Shown piece after piece: positions 13,734-22,298 of a DNA stretch of 37,802 nucleotides. The position numbers and the translations under genes were made by a program. The stretch comes from JAJOKK01 sp965370555 (lineage in GTDB: Bacteria; Bipolaricaulota; Bipolaricaulia; UBA7950; UBA9294), in the NCBI GenBank assembly GCA_965370555.1, contig CBDUVB010000015.1, forward strand, positions 1 to 37,802, in the 5' to 3' direction. Position 1 is the stretch's first letter. Each line of letters opens with the position of its first letter. The notes beneath the pieces are model-generated. The model ran no database searches. It was not told the origin of the DNA and saw only the letters and a list, made by a program, of their open reading frames with translations.

Positions 13734-16685
13734 TCAGCGTGTTTGCTTTGCGGGGCAGATCGAGCGGTAGGCACAGTAGGTGCATCCTAGATAGGTGGGG
13801 TTGGCGGGAAAATCTCCGGAACGGATCCCGGCTGCAGCGGTCTCAATGTCTGATCGTGCCTTTTCCAGTGCCTTCTCGCTCGGAACACAGCGCCCAACGA
13901 TCATTTCTGGGGTGAGAAAACGAAGTTCGAGACCTGCTGGGATCTCTCCGAACAGGTGCTCGTAAGCGAGGGCATAGATCGCAAGCTGAAGGCTCGCCTT
14001 TGTCCTCTTATTCGCTTGCTCTTCATTGGTCACAGCGGAGGTCTTGTAGTCGATGATCACGCCGGTACCGGGGTTCCTCGTATCCGGGATATCGATCTGA
14101 TCGAAGATCCCGCTGATTTTCACCGTACCCTCGGTGAACGAGAAGTGTTGCTCGACGTAGTAGGGGATCGACTCTTCCGCGTTGGTGTACGTGTAGAACT
14201 GTTTGAGCGCCTCCATCCCTTCTTGGAAGCGCAGTTCCTCGTGCTGTCGCGTGAGGAACCCTTCGCTCTGCCAGGCGGTGCGGAAGGCTTCCTTGAGCTC
14301 TGCGAGGGGGATCTCTTGTCCGGCGTGACGAGCAACGTTGTACCGCTTGATCGCCTGATGGATCGCGTACCCGTAGATCACTGCGTGGTGCTGACGGATC
14401 GGGACTTTCAAGACATGAATATAGCGGTACTTCATCGGGCAGGTGAGGTAATCGTCTATCCTCTGGTGGCTCAGTTCGAGGATCTTCTCTCCCCGAGGGA
14501 TGAGTGTGAGTTCCTCGGTGGAAGAGGGCATTCGGTCGGACTGTGTCCGGTCGTGACGGGTGATCGCTGCTAGTGGCGACCCTTTGACCCCCTTCACCTG
14601 CGAAGGGGAGAGGTCGAGGGCTTCTGAGACGAATTGGCTCGGCTTGCGGGGCCGTTTTCCCCCATAGTCCTTGGCGCTTGTTAAGTAGAGACACTCCTTG
14701 GCACGGGTCATCCCCACGTAGAAGAGTCGGCGTTCCTCCTGCTTGTGAAAGTCGGAGGTGGTGAGGCGATCCTTAACTAGTGCATCGGGGAGAGGGATCG
14801 GATCGCGGCGGTGGGACGAGGGGAACCGTCCCGAGACGAGTCCGACGAGGAAGACGATCGGGAACTCGAGCCCCTTTGCCTGATGGATGGTGAGGACGTT
14901 CACCGCGTCCTCATCCCAGTTCGCCTCTCCCACAGGGGGATTGTCCCCCGCCTCTATCAGGGCATCGAGATAGTCGATGAACCACGGGACACGGTCGTAG
15001 GAGGCCACTTGAGCGAAGCGTTCGATGATCGAAAAGAGCTTGGCCAGGTTCTGCACGCGCAGGGTGTCCTCCGCCTCTTCGGAGTTCGACAACGCCTCAA
15101 TCATCCCAGTCCGTTCGGTGAGGTACTGGTATAGGACCTCACCCGTCTTCTCCTGCGTCGCGAGCGGGAGTATCGCAGAGAGATCCTCCGAGAGCTTCTT
15201 CATCGCCACCCGCCCCTCTTCCGACAAGCCAAGGAACTCCGCGCTCTTCATCGCGATGCGGAAGACCTCGAACAGGCTCTTGTTTCGACGCTTGGCGAAG
15301 CTCGTAGCAAGGGTGAGATCCTCCGCCGGGACCCGGTAGAGCGACGAACTAGCGAGGTAGTGAAACGACATGTTGTCACGTGGATCTGCTAGGAGGCGGA
15401 GGAAGGCGACGGCAGTCTTGATCTCCTCGCGATCGTACAACCCGCGGCTTCCAGAGAAGTGCCACGAGATATGGAGGAGGTTCAACGCGTGGAGAAACGA
15501 ATCGGCCTGAGCGTTGCTCCGCACGAGGATGGCAAAATCCCGGTAAGAGCGGCCCTCTCCCTTCGTCTGCCTGGCAATCGTCTCGGCGACAAAGTCGCAC
15601 TCCTCGTTCAACGTCTCGAAGTGAATCTGGTGAACGGGACTCCCCTCACCCATTACCGCGTGCAGGCGCTTGCATATTCCCTCCTTCACCTCCAACCGAT
15701 CGGGATTGTTGTACTGGATCAGGCGGTAGGAGGCATCGAGGATCGGTTGTGTGGAGCGGTAGTTCTTCACGAGTACGATCTTGTTCGCATCTGGGTACTC
15801 GGCGCGGAAGTTCAGGATGTTGCTGATCGCGGCCCCGCGAAACTTGTAGATCGACTGGTCGTCGTCCCCGCAAACGGTGATGTTCCCCTCCCCGGAGAGA
15901 AGCTTCAGAAGCTCAAACTGAGCGTAGTTTGTATCCTGGAACTCATCGACGAGGATGTAGCGGAACTTCTCCTGGTAGCGTTTGAGCACAAGAGGATGCT
16001 CGCGCAAGAGGCGCAGGGTCATGGCGATCAAGTCGCCAAAGTCGACGTAGCCGTTCTCGGCGAGGAGGCGTTGGTAGGCCTCGTAGGTCTGGGCGAGCTC
16101 GGCCTGGCTGGCGAGATCCTCTGCCAGTAGCTTCTTCTCCTCTTCGCTCTTCCCCTCTGCCGGTTGAGCAGCGAGTGATTCGGCATAGGCGAGGTATTCT
16201 TGTGGTGGGGCGTCCTCGTCTTTGGCGCGGGAAAAGAGGGTCAACAGTGCGCGCAGATGCTTGACCGGGTTTCCCAGCGGGCGGAAGCGCTTGAGAGGAA
16301 GGTCGAACAGGCGCTCCTTGAGGAAGATCACCTCTTCGGCCTCGGTGAGGATGCGATAATCGGGGGAGAGCCCGAGGAGGATCGCATTCTCGCGCAGCAA
16401 TGAATCGCAGAACGAGTGAAATGTGCCGATACGCGCCTCGATGTACCCGTACGGAACGAGGAGATCGACCCGCTCCTCCATCTCGGCGGCGGCCCGCTCG
16501 GTGAAGGTAAGGGCGAGGATCTCGGCTGGCTTTGCCATCTTCTGTGCGATCAGCCACGCGATCCGCCGCGTGATCACCGTTGTCTTCCCGGTTCCCACCC
16601 CGGCGATTATGAGGAGCGGCCCCTCGCCGTAAGTGACGGCGGCGCGCTGCTCCTCGTTAAGATCGGCCAACAGATCTTCGCTCAT
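13734..16685 (-). CDS. UvrD-type helicase fused to a Cas4/AddB-like nuclease
   Basis: ATP-dependent DNA helicase-nuclease of 983 residues, probably for recombination or repair of DNA ends. Superfamily-1 motifs: Q motif LNEEQRAAV, motif I GVGTGKTT (29-36), Ia ALTFTERAAAEM, II VDEFQDTN (246-253), III VCGDDDQSIYKFRG (271-284), IV KNYRST, V LTIHQAKGLEF and VI RRLFYVGMTRAKE. The last 240 residues are a PD-(D/E)xK nuclease: GIFDQID (D862), IDYKTS (D879, K881). Four cysteines, C748 plus C968, C971 and C977, are arranged as in the 4Fe-4S nucleases AddB and Cas4. It stands alone, convergent with the flavodoxin gene and divergent from DUF554. An AdnAB/AddAB-like role is inferred. Confidence 0.88.
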   Translation of the reverse strand: MSEDLLADLNEEQRAAVTYGEGPLLIIAGVGTGKTTVITRRIAWLIAQKMAKPAEILALTFTERAAAEMEERVDLLVPYGYIEARIGTFHSFCDSLLRENAILLGLSPDYRILTEAEEVIFLKERLFDLPLKRFRPLGNPVKHLRALLTLFSRAKDEDAPPQEYLAYAESLAAQPAEGKSEEEKKLLAEDLASQAELAQTYEAYQRLLAENGYVDFGDLIAMTLRLLREHPLVLKRYQEKFRYILVDEFQDTNYAQFELLKLLSGEGNITVCGDDDQSIYKFRGAAISNILNFRAEYPDANKIVLVKNYRSTQPILDASYRLIQYNNPDRLEVKEGICKRLHAVMGEGSPVHQIHFETLNEECDFVAETIARQTKGEGRSYRDFAILVRSNAQADSFLHALNLLHISWHFSGSRGLYDREEIKTAVAFLRLLADPRDNMSFHYLASSSLYRVPAEDLTLATSFAKRRNKSLFEVFRIAMKSAEFLGLSEEGRVAMKKLSEDLSAILPLATQEKTGEVLYQYLTERTGMIEALSNSEEAEDTLRVQNLAKLFSIIERFAQVASYDRVPWFIDYLDALIEAGDNPPVGEANWDEDAVNVLTIHQAKGLEFPIVFLVGLVSGRFPSSHRRDPIPLPDALVKDRLTTSDFHKQEERRLFYVGMTRAKECLYLTSAKDYGGKRPRKPSQFVSEALDLSPSQVKGVKGSPLAAITRHDRTQSDRMPSSTEELTLIPRGEKILELSHQRIDDYLTCPMKYRYIHVLKVPIRQHHAVIYGYAIHQAIKRYNVARHAGQEIPLAELKEAFRTAWQSEGFLTRQHEELRFQEGMEALKQFYTYTNAEESIPYYVEQHFSFTEGTVKISGIFDQIDIPDTRNPGTGVIIDYKTSAVTNEEQANKRTKASLQLAIYALAYEHLFGEIPAGLELRFLTPEMIVGRCVPSEKALEKARSDIETAAAGIRSGDFPANPTYLGCTYCAYRSICPAKQTR

Positions 16686-16694
16686 CCTGAGTAG

Positions 16695-16723
16695 AGTATA
16701 GATGAAGCATTTTCAAGGAGCAA
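16695..16723 (-). promoter_or_regulatory. Putative helicase-nuclease promoter
   Basis: TTGCTC, 17 bases, TATACT on the minus strand. The -10 ends nine bases before the helicase ATG at 16685, so the leader would be only a few bases long. Confidence 0.5.
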
Positions 16724-16779
16724 TCGAGGCTGCGGCATATCCCCTTTTCCTCTCCGTGGCAGTAGTCCCTGGCATGTAG

Positions 16780-16808
16780 TTGTGAAAGACCGCTTCCCTG
16801 GATAGGAT
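16780..16808 (+). promoter_or_regulatory. Putative promoter of the DUF554 gene
   Basis: TTGTGA, 17 bases, TAGGAT. The -10 ends seven bases before the ATG at 16816 and no SD site is present, which predicts a leaderless message. Confidence 0.5.
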
Positions 16809-16815
16809 CTGCGAT

Positions 16816-17529
16816 ATGATTGGAACCTGGATCAACGTGGGAACGATACTATTAGGGAGCCTCATCGGCTACCTTGGCGGGCGGGGTATTCCTGAACGGC
16901 TGAATCGCCTTGTCATGGCCGCGATCGGATTGGTGACCTTGGTCATTGGGGTGAAGCTGGCGATCGAGACGCAGAACGTCCTCGTTCTCCTCCTTTCCCT
17001 TCTCCTTGGCGGCGCGCTGGGGACTGTTCTTCGGATCGAAGAACGGCTCTCTTTGCTGGGGGAAGGACTGAAGCGGCGCTTCCCGCGTCTTGCCAACCGC
17101 GGTTCGTTTGGAGAGGGATTTGTCACTGCGAGCCTCCTCTTCTGCATCGGACCGATGGCGATCCTGGGGGCCCTGCGCGACGGGATGTACGGGGATTGGC
17201 AACTTCTGGGGTTGAAGGCGGTGATGGACGGGATTTCCTCGGTGATCCTCGTCGCCGGCCTTGGTCCGGGGGTGATCTTCTCTGCCTTCGTCGTCCTCGT
17301 CTACCAAGGGGGGATCAGCCTTGTTGCGCAGCTTGTGAGCGGCCCTGCCACGGTTTCCACGCTCTCCCAAACGCCCGCGCTGATCGAGCTCGACGCGGTC
17401 GGCGGAGCGATCCTGATCGCCCTCGCCTTGAAACTCCTCGACCTGCGCGACCTCAAGGTGGGAAACTTACTCCCCGCGCTCGCTCTTGCTCCGCTTCTCG
17501 TCTTTCTCTTCCATCTGGTGAGTGGGTGA
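16816..17529 (+). CDS. DUF554-family membrane protein
   Basis: A 237-residue integral membrane protein of family DUF554 (YdfK/YqgA-like), which is conserved in many bacteria but has no firm function. The family start MIGTWINVGTILLGSLIGYLG, the IEERL loop, the GFVTASLLFCIGPMAILGAL segment and the GLKAVMDGISSVILVAGLG segment are all recognisable; six to seven helices are predicted. The MFS gene follows at once: its nearest possible start overlaps this stop, so the two are probably cotranscribed and may share a transport-related role (inferred). Confidence 0.85.
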   Translation: MIGTWINVGTILLGSLIGYLGGRGIPERLNRLVMAAIGLVTLVIGVKLAIETQNVLVLLLSLLLGGALGTVLRIEERLSLLGEGLKRRFPRLANRGSFGEGFVTASLLFCIGPMAILGALRDGMYGDWQLLGLKAVMDGISSVILVAGLGPGVIFSAFVVLVYQGGISLVAQLVSGPATVSTLSQTPALIELDAVGGAILIALALKLLDLRDLKVGNLLPALALAPLLVFLFHLVSG

Positions 17530-17534
17530 TCAAA

Positions 17535-18761
17535 ATGGGGCCGCATAACCGAGTACGCGCCCGGATTATTGCGCTGTTTGATCGCTATGATCACCGCTTG
17601 TGGACGCTATTCTCGGTCCGGTTCATCGTCTCTGTCGGGTTTGGTGCGGCGATGCCGTTCGTCAGCCTCTATCTCTATCGAGAACTCGGGGTGTCGATGA
17701 AGGGAGTGGGCACGATCATGCTCATCTCCGCTCTGACCAGCGCGGCGGGAAGGATTCTCGGCGGGGAACTCGCCGATAGAATCGGACGCAAGCCGCTCAT
17801 CTCGGTCACGATGGCGGTGCGCACGGTGGTCTTCCTCGTGATGGCGTACGTGATCCATATCCGCGCCTCGTATCTCCTGGTGGCACTCGTCTTCCTCGCA
17901 ATCCGCTTTGTCGGGGCACTGACTCAGCCGGGGATCAGCTCGATGGTGGCAGATATAGTCTCCCCGAAACGACGGGTGGAGGCGTTCGGGATCTTGCGGA
18001 TTGGAGGGAATGCCGGCTGGGCCCTCGGCCCGGCGATCGGCGGCTTCCTTATCGCCATCTCCTACTCGTCGCTCTTTCTCGTCACAGCCGCAGCAAGCCT
18101 GATTGGTTTCTTGATCATCGTCCTCTTCACCTCGGAGTCGATCCGCATACGTGAGAAAGGACGCTTCAAACTGAAGGAACTTCTCGCTGTAGGGCGTGAC
18201 CGTGAATTCCTCGTCTTCTGTGCGTTCAGTCTCGTACTCTTTCTCGTGATGGGGCAGTTCGCGAGCACTCTCTCGGTCTTCACAACCGAGTTCTTGGGGA
18301 TCAGCGATGTGGAACTCGGCTTCTTGTACACGCTGAATGGAGTGATTATCGTCCTCTTTCAATGGCCGGCGGCACTCCTCGGCGGACGGCTGGGGACGAG
18401 GCGGGCGCTGACCCTGGGAGCGATCCTATTCGCAATCGGCTATTTCTCTGTAGGAGTTGTCCCCTCTTTCGCGTTTCTTATGGGATCGATGGTCGTGATC
18501 ACATTAGGTGAGGCGGTCTTCTCCCCCAGTGCGACTACGGCGGTGGCGAATATGGCCCCGTCCGAGAAGATGGGACGTTACATGGGATTCTTCGGCCTTG
18601 CCGAGGCGCTAGGGTGGTCGACCGGGCCGTTCATCGGTGGCTTGCTCCTCGATGCCTACGGCGGGACCCCCCTTCTTCTGTGGGGAGTGATCGCGGCGAT
18701 CGGTCTCGTCGCGGCGATCGGGTTCAGTATGAGTGGTCGGTGCTGTGAACGGGCCGGTTAG
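17535..18761 (+). CDS. Major facilitator superfamily transporter
   Basis: Twelve-helix MFS carrier, 408 residues, cytoplasmic membrane. Motif A between helices 2 and 3 is present as GRILGGELADRIGRKP. The WALGPAIGGFLI stretch in helix 5 resembles the antiporter motif C of drug-efflux members, so export is more likely than import, but the substrate is unknown. A GTG three codons upstream (17526), overlapping the DUF554 stop, is an equally possible start. The stop overlaps the convergent aminotransferase stop (TTAG shared by both strands). Confidence 0.87.
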   Translation: MGPHNRVRARIIALFDRYDHRLWTLFSVRFIVSVGFGAAMPFVSLYLYRELGVSMKGVGTIMLISALTSAAGRILGGELADRIGRKPLISVTMAVRTVVFLVMAYVIHIRASYLLVALVFLAIRFVGALTQPGISSMVADIVSPKRRVEAFGILRIGGNAGWALGPAIGGFLIAISYSSLFLVTAAASLIGFLIIVLFTSESIRIREKGRFKLKELLAVGRDREFLVFCAFSLVLFLVMGQFASTLSVFTTEFLGISDVELGFLYTLNGVIIVLFQWPAALLGGRLGTRRALTLGAILFAIGYFSVGVVPSFAFLMGSMVVITLGEAVFSPSATTAVANMAPSEKMGRYMGFFGLAEALGWSTGPFIGGLLLDAYGGTPLLLWGVIAAIGLVAAIGFSMSGRCCERAG

Positions 18762-20071
18762 ACGAACACCTTCTCGAACGCCTGTTCTAGGATGTCCATT
18801 CCCTCGTCGATCTGCTCGTCGGTAATCACCAGCGAGACCAGCACGCGAAGTACGTTTCCCCGCAGTCCGGCTGTGGGGAAGATCGCTCCGTTTCGAAGTG
18901 CCTCGTTCGCGATCCTGGAGGTCTCCTCGCTCGCCGGCTCCTTGGTGGCGCGATCCCTGACGAGTTCCATCCCCACCATCGCTCCCAGGCCACGCACGTC
19001 CCCTACGATATCAAACCGATCTTTCAAGGCGTTGAAACGGGCCTTTATGCGATCTCCGACGTGAGTGGCGCGTTCCATCAGGTTCTCAGTATCAATCGCC
19101 TTCAGTACTTCGATCGCGGCGCGGCAGCCGAGTGGGTTTCCGGCGTATGTACCGCCGATTCCGCTTGGGGCGGGCGCATCCATGATCTTCGCCTTTCCGA
19201 CGACCCCGGAGAGGGGGAGGCCAGCACCGAGCGACTTGGCGACACAGATGAGATCGGGGGTGATCCCGAAGTGTTCGTAGGCGAAGAACTTCCCGGTTCG
19301 TCCGATCCCCGACTGAATCTCGTCCACAGCGAGGACGAATCCGTAACGATCTGCCAGTTTGCGCATCGCGGGCAAGAACCAGTCCGGTGGGACGAGGAAC
19401 CCACCCTCACCGATCACCGGCTCGACGACCATCACCGCCACATCATGCGGATCGACGAGTGAGAGGAGGGTCTGTTCAATCTCATCCGGCGTGAGATCCT
19501 TTCTGTACGTGTAGGGATAGGGGAGCCGGTAGACATCGGAGGCGAACGGCCCGAACCCGGCCTTGTACGGTATCGCCTTGTGGGTCATCGTCATCGTGAG
19601 GAGTGTGCGTCCGTGGAAGGCATTCTCGAAGACGAGGACGGCCTTGCGGCCGGTGTAAGCCTTGGCGATCTTGACCGCGTTCTCCACCGCCTCGGCCCCG
19701 CTGTTAAAGAAGGCGGCCTTGTACGGTCCCGGGCCGGGGACATGCTCACAGAGCCGTTGTGCCAATTCGATGAATGGTTCGTACGGGACGGCGGTGAAGT
19801 CGGTATGCAGGAAGTGATCGATCTGATCCTTTAGCGCAGCCACGACCCGCTCGTTCCTCTGCCCGACGTTCAAGCAGCCCCAGCCGCCGGAGAAGTCGAT
19901 GAACCGGTTGCCATCGAGGTCTTCGATCAGCGCCCCCTGGCTCTCCTTGATGATGAACGGGGCGTAGGTGGCGAGTGGAGCGGCAACGTACTTCTCCTTC
20001 GTGGCGAAGACAGCGGCCGACTTCGGGCCGGGAAGTTCAGTCTCTATGCGGGTAAAACGGCGTTTGATCAT
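18758..20071 (-). CDS. gabT: Class III aminotransferase, GabT-like
   Basis: Pyridoxal-phosphate enzyme of aminotransferase class III, 437 residues, most like 4-aminobutyrate aminotransferase. Cofactor-binding features: NSGAEAVENAVKIAK (123-137), AFHGRT (151-156), VDEIQSGIGRTG (249-260, with Asp250 expected to hold the pyridine nitrogen) and AKSLGAGLPLSG (278-289) with the Schiff-base lysine K279. Other class III enzymes (ornithine, acetylornithine or putrescine transaminases) share these motifs, so the amino donor is uncertain; a polyamine link to the agmatinase in this window is possible. The start MIKRRFTR was chosen for its AGGAGGG SD; a longer frame upstream is not conserved in character. 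Confidence 0.87.
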   Translation of the reverse strand: MIKRRFTRIETELPGPKSAAVFATKEKYVAAPLATYAPFIIKESQGALIEDLDGNRFIDFSGGWGCLNVGQRNERVVAALKDQIDHFLHTDFTAVPYEPFIELAQRLCEHVPGPGPYKAAFFNSGAEAVENAVKIAKAYTGRKAVLVFENAFHGRTLLTMTMTHKAIPYKAGFGPFASDVYRLPYPYTYRKDLTPDEIEQTLLSLVDPHDVAVMVVEPVIGEGGFLVPPDWFLPAMRKLADRYGFVLAVDEIQSGIGRTGKFFAYEHFGITPDLICVAKSLGAGLPLSGVVGKAKIMDAPAPSGIGGTYAGNPLGCRAAIEVLKAIDTENLMERATHVGDRIKARFNALKDRFDIVGDVRGLGAMVGMELVRDRATKEPASEETSRIANEALRNGAIFPTAGLRGNVLRVLVSLVITDEQIDEGMDILEQAFEKVFV

Positions 20072-20340
20072 TGTCCCTCCTATGATAAGCAGTGAATGCG
20101 CCGGAATGGTACCGGAAAACAGGGATGTGGCGCAAGAGAAAAACGCAGCATCGCATGTCATATTGGGGATTCGCGGACGTTGCATCTCACTCGATGGCGC
20201 CCTGTTCACATGTGCCCAAGGAAGCTGTAAGCCGTTGCCGGGAAGAGATCGAGCATGCAATAGGCAGGCTGATGATAGTTGCCCGTGATGGTTGAATCAT
20301 CAGTATCTGACCGCATCGTAGATTAATCTGCTTAACGCCT
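20072..20340. other. Gene-free spacer with a possible eroded fragment
   Basis: No gene is visible. On the minus strand, around 20185-20222, the word GGCACATGTGAACAG matches the start of the two decayed ATPase tails further on (remnants A and B), then diverges to a stop. It may be a third, shorter remnant. A perfect ten-base palindrome, AGATTAATCT, lies at 20322-20331. Confidence 0.35.
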
Positions 20341-20396
20341 CACGTCACGCGTTGCAGTGAGGCCGTCCGCGGCCTTACTGCAATCGCGTGGACGTG
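20341..20396. repeat. Long near-perfect palindrome
   Basis: Arms of about 25-27 bases (CACGTCACGCG-TTGCAGTGAGGCCG and its near complement) around a TCCG loop. It lies just downstream of the GIY-YIG gene. There is no run of T on either strand, so it is not a standard intrinsic terminator. It could be a transcript-end hairpin, a protein site or a folded recombination site. Confidence 0.7.
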
Positions 20397-20409
20397 GTTG
20401 TTGGAACGT

Positions 20410-20685
20410 CTATTTCCCCTGCTCGTTGTACGGTGGTTGATTGAGCTTGATGACTCTGGCTTCCTTTGCCCTCGCCTCATCGATACTGCTGAATTGCTCG
20501 ATATGGACCTTGGCGCCTGGAATCCTGCCAAGATGCTGCGAGATCCTGTTGCGGACCTGTCCACGCTGGGCTATGCCTGCGTAGTTGAGGGAGCCACCTG
20601 CGGTCAGGATGCGGTACAGCACTGGTTTGTCCGCTGGCAAGGTGTTGATCCCCGTCTGGTTGTAGTTGACCGTCATGGTTGCCAT
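20410..20685 (-). CDS. GIY-YIG-like domain protein
   Basis: A 91-residue protein that looks like a minimal GIY-YIG nuclease domain. KPVLYRIL and NYAGIA take the places of the GIY and YIG motifs, followed by the conserved Arg region VRNRISQHLG, the helix EARAKEARVIKLNQ with a candidate catalytic Glu, and the PPYNEQ end typical of the fold. The catalytic GIY/YIG residues are altered (LYR, YAG), so activity is uncertain. The ATG at 20685 has AAAGGAG upstream. It is expressed from a promoter within the 205-bp repeat (TTGACA-17-TAGAAT), leaving an untranslated leader of about 75 bases. Its role is unknown; the patch it sits in carries other accessory genes. Confidence 0.65.
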   Translation of the reverse strand: MATMTVNYNQTGINTLPADKPVLYRILTAGGSLNYAGIAQRGQVRNRISQHLGRIPGAKVHIEQFSSIDEARAKEARVIKLNQPPYNEQGK

Positions 20686-20711
20686 CACTTCTCTCCTTTC
20701 GTTCCAATTTT

Positions 20712-20915
20712 TTATTCTACCCAAAATCTCCCTCCTGCCAGCCGATCATTCTCCCATTACTACGCATTCTATGAGTCCATAGCTGTAATGTCAAGAAAAA
20801 ACCCAAGAAAGGCTTGATAGGCATCAGTCTGTGGATTGACATAACACTATGATTGTCGAGTTATGGAGATTGTGCATAACCCGAAGATTCGGATATTCCA
20901 GAGATTACTAAGAGG
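20712..20915. repeat. 205-bp direct repeat, copy 1
   Basis: Direct repeat of 22299-22503, about 94 percent identical by hand count; the last roughly 75 bases are identical. Each copy lies upstream of a minus-strand accessory gene and contains a promoter pointing into it. The far end contains CATAAC-N14-GTTATG-N9-CATAAC, three half-sites in alternating orientation. Confidence 0.9.
20766..20794 (-). promoter_or_regulatory. Promoter in repeat copy 1
   Basis: TTGACA, 17 bases, TAGAAT: a near-consensus housekeeping promoter on the minus strand, directed at the GIY-YIG gene. Confidence 0.7.
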
Positions 20916-21001
20916 GTGCAGGTTGCGCGCTTTCTTGAACCATCACAATTGAGAGCTGTACGCAGGTGAACAAGCCATTTCCGCCAGCGCTCATCGACCA
21001 C

Positions 21002-21130
21002 TCAAAGTGCCCTAAGCCAAGTAGCGAACGCGCGATCGGTGCTGCGATAGCGACGGTCTTCCTTGGTGTGGATCTTCGCTTCATCCTGACGGGGCTGTTC
21101 ACATGCGCCTAGTTATGAGCGGCAAGCATT
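21002..21130 (-). pseudogene. Eroded C-terminal tail of an ATPase-like gene, remnant A
   Basis: On the minus strand a short frame ends KEDRRYRSTDRAFATWLRAL and stop. The 129-base segment aligns without gaps to remnant B at 23558-23686 (about 77 percent by hand count), which ends KENRQYRITNRLFVTWVKEL. The form Y-R-I-T-N-x-L-F-x-x-W at a C-terminus is typical of small AAA-type ATPases with a winged-helix end. Both frames open just after the same TAA, so neither can be a whole gene. Confidence 0.5.
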
Positions 21131-21132
21131 AC

Positions 21133-21282
21133 TCAGCTCGCATTATCTTGTTCGGAGTTCCGGATCTCTTCCAGGGCTTCGGCGTCGGCCAGGTCCTTCG
21201 TGCGTCCCGACGCACGCTTGTTGCGGATAAGGTCGGCAAGCGATGGGATACGTACCTCGATTTCCTCGATATCAACAGCCAT
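21133..21282 (-). pseudogene. C-terminal fragment of a nucleotidyltransferase-like gene
   Basis: A 49-codon frame reads VRIPSLADLIRNKRASGRTK and then DLADAEALEEIR. This matches the C-terminal end of nucleotidyltransferase-fold proteins, where LIxNKRAxGRxKDLADxExL is a common signature. The N-terminal catalytic domain is absent. A different frame just upstream reads MAANNKFDGR, so a frameshift as well as a deletion is possible. It adjoins ATPase remnant A. It is unlikely to be functional. Confidence 0.55.
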
Positions 21283-21384
21283 CGACCGTCGAACTTGTTA
21301 TTAGCCGCCATCCTTTTCTGACAAGTCATTTCATCCTGTTACGAGGGTCAGCAACAATGTGCAGGACTACCAATCCACCTCGCT

Positions 21385-22191
21385 TCAGGTAGCAAGGACC
21401 AACTGCAAAGCCGCGTACCCAGCCTCGACCCATTGGACGCGACCCAGGTCTCGACCAAGCGTGATGCAATGAATGGCCACGCACGTCGCCAGATAGCGTG
21501 ACCGGGAAATCACCTCCGCGTCCAACTTGCCGGTGTAATGCGCCAGAACGTTTTCCAGCCATCTCTCCCCATGCCAGGTGTACAGGCAGGCAAAATCTAT
21601 CGCGGGGTCACCAATAACAGCGTCGGCCCAATCAATGATCCCACTCACCCCTCCCGAACAAGTGTCAACTAGAATATGCTCTGCCCACAGGTCATTGTGG
21701 ACTAGACTTGGCGACCCTTGGAATGTCACGGACGTATCGTTCTCAAGGTAGCGACGCAAGAAACCCAGATTAACGTTTAGACCATCCAGCCCTGGCAGCT
21801 GTTCGCAGGACTTGCCCCGCCAGTGCGCAACTAGGTCTCGTGCTTCCGGTACGCCTGCTTCTCTGGCTTTGTCAACAGGATAAGTGTGCAGTCTTGCAAG
21901 GAATACTCCTAGCTGCCGCGCAACCTCATGCCGATCAACCATCTTCGAGGTATCGCCACCAACACCTGGCAGTTTCCTGTATCCTCCAAATGGGCGACTT
22001 AAGCTTTCATGCGATTCACAGAAATACTCATAGTTGGGAACTGGCAGTGACACCCACTCCCCAAGACTGGAAAGGAGTTTGCGTTCCATGTTCAGCTTGG
22101 CAACGCCGGATTCCCGCTTTGGGAAGCGAAACAGCCACCTTTCATCAACTTCAAAAACCTGAAAATCCCACCCTTCATCCAGCAGTTCCAC
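21385..22191 (-). CDS. APH/choline-kinase-like phosphotransferase
   Basis: Protein-kinase-like phosphotransferase of the aminoglycoside phosphotransferase family. The family pattern is clear: LLDEGWDFQVFEVDERWLFR near the start, LVHNDLWAEHILVD (catalytic HND) and GIIDWADAVIGDPAIDFA (metal-binding IDW-D). Members phosphorylate aminoglycosides, macrolides, homoserine, choline and other small molecules; the substrate is unknown, so drug resistance should not be assumed. The reading frame stays protein-like for about 30 codons upstream (TAKSAKSIINTAFPEF) to an AAGGAG site, but no ATG, GTG or TTG is present there. The GTG at 22191 is therefore a default, and the native start may be lost or non-standard. 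It is transcribed from repeat copy 2. Confidence 0.75.
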   Translation of the reverse strand: MELLDEGWDFQVFEVDERWLFRFPKRESGVAKLNMERKLLSSLGEWVSLPVPNYEYFCESHESLSRPFGGYRKLPGVGGDTSKMVDRHEVARQLGVFLARLHTYPVDKAREAGVPEARDLVAHWRGKSCEQLPGLDGLNVNLGFLRRYLENDTSVTFQGSPSLVHNDLWAEHILVDTCSGGVSGIIDWADAVIGDPAIDFACLYTWHGERWLENVLAHYTGKLDAEVISRSRYLATCVAIHCITLGRDLGRVQWVEAGYAALQLVLAT

Positions 22192-22298
22192 ACGCGCGCC
22201 GCGAAACTCCGGAAAGGCGGTATTAATGATAGATTTCGCACTCTTTGCAGTCAGAATCTCTTTTTTGTAGATTGGTACACTCCTTGGCGGCTAACTTG

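Noticed and set aside
20072..20260. An N-terminal extension of the GabT-like aminotransferase.
   Set aside because: The extension has no family character, and the start at 20071 has a strong AGGAGGG site.
20332..20410. Integron attC-like recombination site.
   Set aside because: GCTTAAC fits the left consensus, but the right side lacks GTTRRRY, no integrase gene is seen, and the neighbouring genes have their own promoters and leaders unlike cassettes.
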